From: Lindgomyces ingoldianus | Lineage: Eukaryota > Ascomycota > Dothideomycetes > Pleosporales > Lindgomycetaceae | Assembly: GCF_010093535.1 (NCBI RefSeq) | Contig: NW_022985178.1 | Coordinates: 648,505-712,504 of the forward strand | Length of the DNA stretch: 64,000 nt | Reading direction: 5' to 3' | Shown: positions 55,539-64,000 of the stretch, in pieces | How the letters are laid out: each line of letters begins with the position of its first letter | Numbering within the stretch: the first letter of the stretch is position 1 | Program-made: the position numbers and the translations under genes | The notes under the pieces: model-generated | What the model was told of the DNA's origin: nothing | Seen by the model: only the letters and a program-made list of their open reading frames with translations | The model's database searches: none

Positions 55539-56613
55539 AGCCTCCTTGACGACGTTGAAAAGCTGGAAAGGTATAGACAAGAGATGGCCGAGTATCTTGG
55601 CATCCACACAAATGAACAGAAACATAGTGGACGAGAATCTACCCCTTATTTATACAAATTTTGAATTCACCAAACGAAAGCGGAGTTCTTAGCGCAGAAC
55701 GGCTATTGCAATACCTCCACAAGGCGGTCATAATTTCCTGGTCAATGATGCTGACGTTGAGGCTCCTGCGCCTCGTCTCGGGGGTTTTGGAAGGGTCTCG
55801 AGGCACTTGGAGTCGGGCCGTAGCATTTGGAGATGAAGGGGTCCACATAAGTTGAGAAGTATGTTTTTGGCCGTGCGCACTGACTGGCGTAGAAGTCGAA
55901 CATGGGATGAAGTTGTAAGGCGTGAGATGGTCACGAGATTGTAGAGTTGAATCTTCGGAGAGAAGTTTACTTATCCCTGAAAAGAGAGCGTATCGGAACA
56001 CGATCACGCTGTAAATAAGGGTACAAGGCGTTGATCGCCGCCAGCGAGGCTTCGGGTAGGGCCCGCCGTTACATATCCGGCGCCAATTTCATCATACTGC
56101 ATCAAACACCGCGGCAATTGCTCGGTCCCGCCGCAACTGCACACCCATCTTCTCCAGGTCAGCTAACCCCCGCAAAGGCCATTCTACGAACGAATAGGAA
56201 AACAGCCGATTTCTACCCGTCACGTGGTGGAAAGATATTGCGGCGTCAATTACCACGATCTCGGGAGCACAGCGCCGACACGTGCTATTCCCAGATACTG
56301 AGGAAAAGTGAGCCGACAAGGCGAACGACCCCTCCAGGCCTTGGAGAAAGATTGTTCCAGGTCGCAGAAATTCCCTCCGCATTTTCTCGAATGGGAAGAT
56401 TCGGGCGCTTGATTATCAGGGAGACCGTTGTCTATTGATTCATGAGCCATTGTCATGTAGAAATAATTCTAATCCAGACACCACTGTCAACTGCCGATAG
56501 CAACCTTCGTGTCTCTTCTAGGTACACCAAAGATCATAGAGATTTGTTTAGAACTGCACTAGTCGTAAGTGAGGTGATCGGACCTTTCCCAAAGCGAAGA
56601 AAAACCCTCTTGC
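55539..56613. other. Promoter region of the sugar transporter and 3' end of RecQ
   Basis: About 1.07 kb between two minus-strand genes. A 122-codon minus frame (56007-55639) starts with GTG and has no domain; it is probably chance. Several CACGTG cores (about 56220 and 56280) are present. Confidence 0.4.
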
Positions 56614-59600
56614 CTATGTTGGCATCGCCAGGATATTCCCCAAACCTCTTCCGCCTCCACCATCACCTCCGGCTCCTCCTCGACCACTTTCGCCAGAAGG
56701 CCTCCTCGAGCTGCTAAATCCTCCTGACCCTCTCCTACTCCCAGTCCTTGCAGCCCCTTTCTTAGATACCCCAGAGTATCTACTACCGAAGCTACCTGAC
56801 TTTCGTCGATAACCATTCCCGCCCTTAAACGAGCCTCGTGCTTTGGAGCCGCCCCTATAAGACAATTTCGATGTATTCACTCCATTTGATGCTGGCGTTG
56901 CTGACCTCGCGGCTTCTAATTGCGACCCTCGTTTGTTGTACGCCTCAACTCTTGGGTCTAGAGGTGTAGCAAAGTGATGACTCGTGTGGACAGCCTCGTC
57001 ATCATCAAAGTCTTCAAGAGCGGAGTCATCGTAGTCAGTTTCTTCCGCTCCCTTTTCTTCCTCTGCTTCGCTACTACACAGGTCAACCACAACTCGGTGA
57101 TTCGGGTCTAGCGGTCGTTGTTTATCGACACCCTCGTCCTGCGCTACGCGGCGCCTCGCTTGCCTCTGCCCATATATCTCCTTCGTGTTCTGGACAAGTG
57201 TGAGGAACTTTTTGCCGTAAAGTCGCACCTGCTCTGGATCTATACCGGGGATTTTGAGAAGTTGAGTTGAGGTTGTTGGAAGCCTGAGGGCCATCTCTCG
57301 GAAAATGGTGTCCGAGAATGGTTTTTTGCGAAGGTCCTTGCTCATCAGTATTTTCTCAGCCGTGTTCCTCGCTCCCCTCACGAAATCTTCCATTATGTCC
57401 CTTTGGAGATCGTCTAACCCAGATACCCTCTCATCTACAGTAATGGGAGCACCGAGTGACTGAACTGTATGCAATGCCTTAGACCTCTTTGGAGGAAGTG
57501 GATCGTAAGCGTCCTCGTCATCTTCGTCGTTGGAAACTGCAAAACCGTTGGGCCTATTGCTACGTCCGTGCCTAGACTGTTCGTCCTCTTTCTCGCAATC
57601 ATAATCTTCTAGATCATAAGTATATTGTTGGATGCGTCGTTTCGATAGTCGCTGAACTGGAGATGGAATATTGGTTGAGGGATACTCTGAACGAGAGGCA
57701 GCAACTTGCTTCTTCTTCGTGGCCGGCCTAGGAACTGCATGTTTTCGGGAAGTTACACGAACTTGCAAGCTCAGTTGCTTTCGGCCAGTTGTGTAGTCAC
57801 CGCTCCTGTTACCGAGCTGGTAACAGTTAGCTGAAGGTTTACTTCGAGGGCGAAGAACTTACATGAAGATAATTGGTGACGAAATTAGCTTTGTTCTTAA
57901 CGCTCTTTATAGCTAAGGCATTATCGTCGAGCAAGCGATTGAACAGACGATCGACGTCACCCCGGTCCATAGCTTTACCAGCCCCGAATTGCCTAAGATT
58001 TAGAGATTTTAGTTTCGAACTGCTTGTTCCACGGAAGGCCTCTGAGCACTGATGGAGTGTGACTTTGTTGTCTTGGACTTGTTCGACAAGCTCTAAGGCT
58101 GAAATAGCGTATTTAGTAAGATCCTTGGTTTCAAAGGTTGAATCAGATTTGCAATTATCGCAGGTCATATTGCAATCCGCCGCGTCGAATCGTTCACTGA
58201 AGTAGCTCAAAACCTGTACTCTCCGGCAATCGCTCCTGTTCTCGCAATATTGAACCATATGCTTCAGCATATCGCGTTGTCTTTGCTTTTGCTGTGCGTT
58301 CCCGTCTCCTTCTTCAATCATCTTATTCAAGATGTTGGTATCCGCATAGCCATAATAGAGGTAACACTTAGAGCACTCTCCATCACGTCCGGCGCGTCCT
58401 GTTTCCTGGTAATAGCCCTCGAGACTTTTAGGTATGCTATGGTGAATGACGAATCGAACGTCAGCCTTGTCAATACCCATACCGAAAGCAATGGTGGCAA
58501 CGATGACATGATAGACACCATGTTGCCATTCTCTCTGAATCTTCGATCTCTCTGCAGGCTCCATGCCTGCATGATAATAGTGTGCTTTGATGCCAAGATT
58601 TACCAGTTTCTGCGCAACTCCTTCGCATGTTTTCCGTGCAAGACAGTAGACAATACCGCACTCGCCACGATGCTGTCCCTTGATCAGGTCAGCGATGCTG
58701 TTGATCACTCCTTGACGTTTCTCTAGAACCTCATAAGAGAGATTAGGACGGTTGAAGCTCTGGGAGATCCGGCGGCAATCTTCAATCCCCAGATTGATCA
58801 TCACGTCCTTTCGAACAAGCTGGGTAGCGGTGGCGGTGAGTGCGATAATTGGAACTCCTGGAAACTTTCGCGTAACTTCTCCAAGCGCCTTGTAGTCGGG
58901 TCGGAAATCGTGACCCCACTGGCTAACGCAATGAGCTTCGTCGATAACGATTCTGGCAAGTCTGCCCCTTTCATAGAGATTCTGAATGGCGTTGATCATT
59001 CTTTGACTCTTGCTGACCATCTCTGGTGTCAAATAGAGAAGTTGCATGAATATCCCTGGCTCGGATTCCTTCAGTCCATCGGTAATGAAATTCCGCTCTT
59101 CTACTGTGGATTCACCGTTAACAAGCTGAGCCTGCATGCCGAAGCGCTTTCGGCATGCTTCAACCTGATCTTCCATTAAGCTCAATAGTGGGGAGATCAC
59201 AATCGTCACCCCGCGCGTCTTTCCGGAACTGATGACTGATGGAAGCTGATAACAGAGGGACTTGCCACCTCCAGTTGGCATGAGCACGAAACAATGTTCT
59301 CCTCCGAGAGTAGCATTGATAGCTTCAAGCTGCCCGGGTCGAAAGCCTCGAAGCTTGAATTTGTGGACCATCGCCTGCCTTACATCTCGAGACCATGGGA
59401 AGTTCAATCCGGGATTGACAAACTGTGACTGTGATTTTCGAGGGGACCGTTCTGGCTTCCGTTGAGGAGGTCGGTTGATCGACGTTTCGCGAAATATATC
59501 TCTGGGTGAATCTCGAGCATGATTTGGGGCCATTTCGCCCTTCCAGTCAAAGTCGCTTGGCCCACGATTCGGGAAGTCCGCTGGATCTTCAAGATCAAAA

Positions 59601-61903
59601 AAGTCCTCATCGTCGTCATCACAAAAGTTTTCATCATCACCACTATCGCACGGTAGTGATCCCATGTTGTGGCTGAAAAGATCTTTGTCTTCGAAATCGT
59701 TTCCAAAGTCTTGTGGTGGGTGAAACGATTCATGCCGACTAGCTTCGCGGAGAATAGATCTTTGGGGGAGCGAAGTTGGGGAGCGACGACGTTGAGGAGT
59801 TTCACGGACCCTATGGGATTCGTCTTGCGTTTTTGACCATCCTTGGTTGTCTGAGAGTGAATTAGGCTGGGTATCTGGCTCTAGATGGAGAGGTGGAAGG
59901 GGATTCGACACATATGGATCCCTAGAATTGATATGTTGCGGAGGTGTCCTAACTTCACGGACGGATATCTGGGTGTGCTTAGCGTACTGTGTCTGTGGAA
60001 CATGGCTTGAGCCGAGACAGACGAGGGAGGTGGACCCCTCCGACTTCGGAGTGGTCTGGGTTGATTGAATGATGACTGCGCTGATGTCTTCCTCGCCTTC
60101 GTCTTCAACTTTGCGTTTAGGATGATCTTTAAGCCCTGCTTGCTCGAGATAGAAGGAGAATAGAGCTTGGATATCCTCGAGAGATTTGAAGATTTTGTTA
60201 GAAGTTTCACCATCAGCGGTGTTGAATTCTCCATTGTTGAGGTCATCCTCAATCTTTTTCTTGATCTCACGTCTCTTGGTACTTAGGTCTTCGTGCTTCT
60301 CTTTTAGGAAAATGAGTTGCTCGACTGCTTCCTTCTTGAAGCGAGATTTCTGCATCTTCTCGGTCTCAGAAGGCGCTGGCCTGCCACACTCTTCCACATG
60401 TATCGCAAAGGCCGCCCGGGCCTTCTCCCAGCTGGCATTCGCAGCAGCTAGATATTGGGGAAGTTGAGCACCTTCGGTAGTCAAAAAAAGTTCGACAGCT
60501 TTTTGAATAGATTCTCGGGTTTCCTTTGATAGCTCCGAGGAGGTCGGCGGGGTTCCAGCTTGAACTGTGGCAGCTGCCGGTGTCGATTGTGTTTTCTTGG
60601 GAGATGGTCGCTTCGTTGAAAAAGAGTGGGGTTCTGCAGGGGTAGAGATAAACTCGGCTTTGGGTTGCTGGGAACTTTCGAGTTTACGAGGCTTTGTAGG
60701 AGATCGAATGGGGAGAGTCGGTAAATGTGCGTACCTGGTTGACTTCTGGTTTGATATCTTCCCGGGAGCAGGTGTTGGGTCCTTTGGTGGTGACTTGGCT
60801 AGTTTCGTGGGCGAGTTCGGCTCCATGTCCATTTCGTCCATGCCATCAAAATCATCCTCGGAATCACACACCGCTATGCGGGCCTTTTGTTTTACCGGTG
60901 TATGCGTCCGCTTGGTGCGTGATGTCTCCTTGCGGATGCTTCTACTGTTCTTCAATGGGGAAGGGCTACGAGCTTGCTTCCCTACTTTCCGAGGTGGAGT
61001 AGAGATTTCTGAAGGTGCACGACTCACTGATTTTCGTTTTCGTGGCTCTGGCGATTTCCGATGCTGCATGTCTACCATGGCTTCATCTTCATCTGGCAAC
61101 CAAAACTCAAAACCATCGTCCGGATATCCATTTCGTTCTCGCTGTACGACACCTGCATCTCCGCCAAGGGGATTAGCGGTAGAGTATGGAGGTGGTGGAC
61201 CGAATTTGTCGATGTCGGAAAATCCTTCCATCTCGAAAGGATCGGGTTCGAGCGTCGGCGTCATCTCTCTAACTGGCCTCGGCGATTTGAGCGGTCGAAG
61301 ATTGTCCTCGAATTCATCACTTTTCCGCTTTTTACCCTTATCAGCGCACCAAGGCCTGGGAAGTTGTACATCTTGAGAGTCTCCAGTCAAATCAATAGCA
61401 TCAACCTCGTTCATCTGGGCGCGCTGTTTCCGCGAAGCAGCTGGCCGGGACGTGGGAGTATCATAAGGATCGGGCTTTTGGTGTGGCGCACGTTCATCCA
61501 TCCTATCCCGGCCATCCCTCCGAGATCTGTTGTTCGAACCCGTTGGAGTATCACCGTAAGATGGTGCGCATGCTAAGGGGAACCTAGGGTTTCCAGTCCC
61601 TGGTGTAGAGCGTAACCGAGCCATATCCGCTGCGTTTGTCGCTGGCAATTGTCTCTCGGTAATATCCTGCCGAGATTCCTCTCTCGAGGTGGGCGCGACT
61701 GGCTGGACGATTGGTCTCCTCGCTTCTGGTTCGGGTGCATTGTTTGTGACAGACTCTGAATTAGAAGAATCGCTGTGTGAAAGCGTTGCTGAGCTGGGTG
61801 GGGCGTTTGGATCGTAGGCAACGAGTGATGTGGCCGGTGGAATGAATGGCTTCTCAGTCAACAACCACTTGAGATGTTCATTGAGGTTGTTCTGAGGAGG
61901 CAT
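56614..61903 (-). CDS. SGS1: RecQ-family DNA helicase (Sgs1/BLM ortholog)
   Basis: Exon 1 is 61903-57863 and exon 2 57816-56614 (46-nt intron, GTAAGT donor), 1747 residues. The N-terminal ~830 residues are disordered with acidic patches (DDENFCDDDDEDFF), as expected for topoisomerase III/Rmi1 binding. The helicase core has the 0 motif region FRPGQLEAI, Walker A MPTGGGKSLCYQLPS (about 875), DEAH box VIDEAHCVSQWGHDFRPDY (about 988), TATATQLVRKD and the motif VI sequence GYYQETGRAGRDG. A RecQ zinc-binding/RQC part follows (cysteines CDNCKSD). Exon 2 carries the HRDC domain (SGLDDLQRDIMEDFVRGARN to LTLVQNTKEIYG) and an Arg/Gly/Ser-rich tail. It dissolves double Holliday junctions and protects forks. 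Head-to-head with the decarboxylase. Confidence 0.94.
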
Positions 61904-62146
61904 CAGGATATAGCATCGTCGATATGAAGGTCCACATTGGTTTGAATAGCATGCAGCGGGGGGAGTAGTGGCGTAACAATGGTGTGATGTTGAAGTTGCC
62001 GTCGGTTACGCGTTGTTCCGTCGCGCTTTCCTCGCTGACTAAAGGCACGATAACACGTGATCTGACTAGGCCTCCGCCTCTGTTCCTCTCCTACGACTCC
62101 TGAGAACCTCAATATTCTCACATAACTCCCCCTTTTATGTATTGCT
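61904..62146. promoter_or_regulatory. Compact divergent promoter between RecQ and the decarboxylase
   Basis: Only 243 bp separate the two start codons. A CACGTG core lies at 62054-62059 within TAACACGTGATC. Both genes must share this short region; coregulation is possible but untested. Confidence 0.45.
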
Positions 62147-63661
62147 ATGTTTGAAGACCCACATATGATAGCAAAGCTCTCGGCCGCGATCGCAGGTCTC
62201 CATACTGAGCCTCCACCCGAAGATGTTCTCCCATCTGAAATTGCCCTGACTCATGCCCGTGAGAAATTGATCCAACACTTACCAACCAAGGGTGTTGGAC
62301 TAGAGGATACGATCAAGCACTTGAAAGAGGATATTGTCCCAGGGTTCAATGCATCCAGCCGTTCGTCCAATTACTATGGTTTCGTAACTGGAGGAACCAC
62401 ACCAGCGGCAAGTCTGGCAGACAACTTAGTAACTGCCTGGGACCAGAATGTTGGAGTGCATCTTCCGAAAGAGACTATCGCAACGGAGGTGGAAGACAAA
62501 GCTCTCTCACTGCTCTGTGAGTTGCTAAACCTCGACCCTGCACAATGGCCGTATCGTACCTTTACGACTGGAGCAACGGCTAGTAATATCCTCGGCCTGG
62601 CGTGTGGTAGAGAGTATATTATTGCAGAGGCAGCCGCTATCCGAAGTTCCTCTGCCGCGAGTGTTGGGCATCTGGGTATTTATGAAGCCTTGCACCGCGC
62701 TGGCCTTGACAAGATCCAAGTCCTGACAACGGTACCCCATTCGTCTCTGAGCAAAGCAGCTAGTCTTATTGGAATGGGTCGCGCTTCAGTTAAGACTATT
62801 GCTCTCAAAGACTCCCCACTCAAATTCGACATCCCTCGCCTTGAGAACATGCTCAAAGAAGCGGGAACTGCATCTGTTGTTGCTATCTCTGCTGCTGAGG
62901 TCAATACGGGATTATTCGCTACATCCGGACTGAACCAGATGAAAGAGATCCGGAGAATTTGCGATATGTATGGTGCCTGGATACATGTCGACGGCGCGTT
63001 CGGGATCATGGGACGCATGCTAACTTCGCCTTCGTACCAAACCATCATCAATGGCTGTGCGGGTCTCGACCTCGCCGACTCTATAACTGGCGATGGTCAC
63101 AAACTCCTTAATGTTCCCTACGACTGCGGATTCTTCCTCTCGCGGCATCGGGACATCGCGTTCCATGTCTTCCAGAACCCGAATGCTGCGTACCTTAGCT
63201 CTGGCCTTAGCACTGACACTATCATGTCACCCTTGAACATCGGCATTGAAAACTCCCGTCGACTGCGTGCCTTACCTGTCTACGCTAGTTTGATGGCGTA
63301 TGGAAAGGACGGGTATAGGGAGATGTTGGAACGACAGGTTCAGCTTGCGAGGGCCATTGCTGAGTTTATTATTGAGAGCGACGATTTTGAGCTCTTACCT
63401 ATCTTTGCTGGAGAAAAGGACGAAGTCTTGGGTAATGTTTATATGATTGTGTTGTTTAGAGCAAATGATGAGGGTTTGAATAAGGAGCTAGTTGACAGAA
63501 TTAAGACGACGAGAAAGATCTACGTGTCGGGTACTGCATGGGAAGGGAAACCAGCTTGTCGGTTTGCAGTTTCGAACTGGATGGCAAATGTGGAGAAAGA
63601 TCTGCCTGTTATTAAAGAAGCGTTGCGGGGAGTCGTGGACAAATACAAAGCACAGAAATAG
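62147..63661 (+). CDS. PLP-dependent decarboxylase, group II (glutamate/aromatic amino-acid type)
   Basis: Single exon, 504 residues, first ATG after a pyrimidine-rich leader. The family motifs are in place: SSNYYGFVTGGTTPAASLADN near the N-terminus, TTGATASNILGL (phosphate-binding region), HVDGAFG (Asp about 282, which contacts the pyridine nitrogen) and ITGDGHKLLNVPYDCG with the PLP Lys at about 319. The C-terminal part is the expected small domain. The DGHK..NVPYDCG form places it with the fungal subgroup usually annotated as L-2,4-diaminobutyrate/glutamate-like decarboxylases rather than classical aromatic ones; the true substrate is not determinable here. No partner biosynthetic genes are adjacent, so it is not evidently part of a cluster. 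Confidence 0.88.
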   Translation: MFEDPHMIAKLSAAIAGLHTEPPPEDVLPSEIALTHAREKLIQHLPTKGVGLEDTIKHLKEDIVPGFNASSRSSNYYGFVTGGTTPAASLADNLVTAWDQNVGVHLPKETIATEVEDKALSLLCELLNLDPAQWPYRTFTTGATASNILGLACGREYIIAEAAAIRSSSAASVGHLGIYEALHRAGLDKIQVLTTVPHSSLSKAASLIGMGRASVKTIALKDSPLKFDIPRLENMLKEAGTASVVAISAAEVNTGLFATSGLNQMKEIRRICDMYGAWIHVDGAFGIMGRMLTSPSYQTIINGCAGLDLADSITGDGHKLLNVPYDCGFFLSRHRDIAFHVFQNPNAAYLSSGLSTDTIMSPLNIGIENSRRLRALPVYASLMAYGKDGYREMLERQVQLARAIAEFIIESDDFELLPIFAGEKDEVLGNVYMIVLFRANDEGLNKELVDRIKTTRKIYVSGTAWEGKPACRFAVSNWMANVEKDLPVIKEALRGVVDKYKAQK

Positions 63662-64000
63662 ACGGGCAACCGGACACCCAAACCCAGGTGTTAAGTTAGT
63701 ACTCCAAATCACCACCTCTCATTCGCAATTTCGCTACCTCTCACTAGCCCACCACTAATTCATTAAACCCTTATCAGTCTGAAGGCTAGGAAAACGGTGA
63801 GGTTTGGACAGCTCTATCGAAATGTGTCGATAGGGATATGAGATGTTAGTACGGGACCGTTCGATGCTATGAGGCTATCCGCCTCGGTTTCATGGCAATT
63901 TTAGTAAGCAAAAAGCAACAACTAAATTTCTTTGGTGTGACGATGAGAAGTGAAGGTTGCTGTACGTGGTTACAGTTGCTTGCAAAACCGACCTTCCTCT
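63662..64000. other. Downstream region of the decarboxylase, to window end
   Basis: About 340 bp of A/T-rich sequence with no open frame of note and no recognised element; presumably the 3' untranslated region and terminator. Confidence 0.4.

Noticed and set aside
55639..56007. 122-codon minus frame upstream of the transporter
   Set aside because: Begins with GTG, has no domain and cannot be spliced into the transporter start.
61060..61376. Plus frames opposite the RecQ N-terminus (60567-61576)
   Set aside because: Shadows of the stop-poor RecQ N-terminal coding sequence.

Overview
The window is nuclear DNA from a filamentous ascomycete (Pezizomycotina). The genes are eukaryotic housekeeping genes interrupted by many short introns of about 50-90 nt, with GTAxGT/GTGAGT donors, CTNAC-type branch points and CAG/TAG acceptors. 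Leotiomycetes is my best guess from protein flavour (2EXR-like protein, kinase-WD40 fusion, Helotiales-like gene style), but this is inference. I joined exons by hand from reading frame, splice signals and family knowledge.

Layout. 1-0.4 kb: 3' end of an aldo/keto reductase. 0.4-4.0 kb: no gene seen. 4.0-17.3 kb: 2EXR-like protein (-) head-to-head with CCT7 (+), FBXO9/Hrt3-type F-box protein (-) head-to-head with the Mtm1/SLC25A39 carrier (+), an ELYS-like nucleoporin (+), an unrecognised nuclear-looking protein with a SUMO-interacting-like motif (+), and a Ser/Thr kinase-WD40 fusion (-). 17.8-26 kb: an uncertain ORF pair, a metallo-beta-lactamase-fold protein (-), a C2H2/RING-like zinc protein (+), a 35-bp tandem repeat, a small hypothetical gene (+) and the Golgi stacking protein GRASP/Grh1 (-). 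26-36 kb: Tgs1 cap hypermethylase (+), TAF1 of TFIID (+) and the Mss4-type PI4P 5-kinase (-). 38-46 kb: histone H1 (-) with two tiny exons, a short-chain dehydrogenase (-) and the proteasomal ATPase Rpt3 (-). 46-49 kb: ARID subunit of SWI/SNF (+). 49-53.6 kb: gene desert with decayed ORFs. 53.6-55.5 kb: an MFS sugar transporter (-) broken by an in-frame TAG. 56.6-63.7 kb: RecQ/Sgs1 helicase (-) head-to-head with a group II PLP-dependent decarboxylase (+).

How the genes relate. There is no operon or secondary-metabolite cluster. Most genes serve core nuclear and cell functions: transcription and chromatin (TAF1, Swi1/ARID, H1), RNA cap modification (Tgs1), nuclear pore (ELYS), proteostasis (CCT7, Rpt3, F-box), genome stability (RecQ), membrane traffic and phosphoinositides (GRASP, Mss4) and mitochondrial transport (Mtm1). 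Several neighbours are head-to-head and share intergenic promoters of about 240-560 bp.

The most unusual points are the nonsense codon in the sugar transporter, the kinase-WD40 architecture, the microexons of histone H1 and the 2EXR gene, a three-nucleotide-multiple stop-free intron in H1, and a possible coding overlap on opposite strands at the GRASP 3' end. I saw no convincing defence system, CRISPR array, intact transposon or RNA gene.
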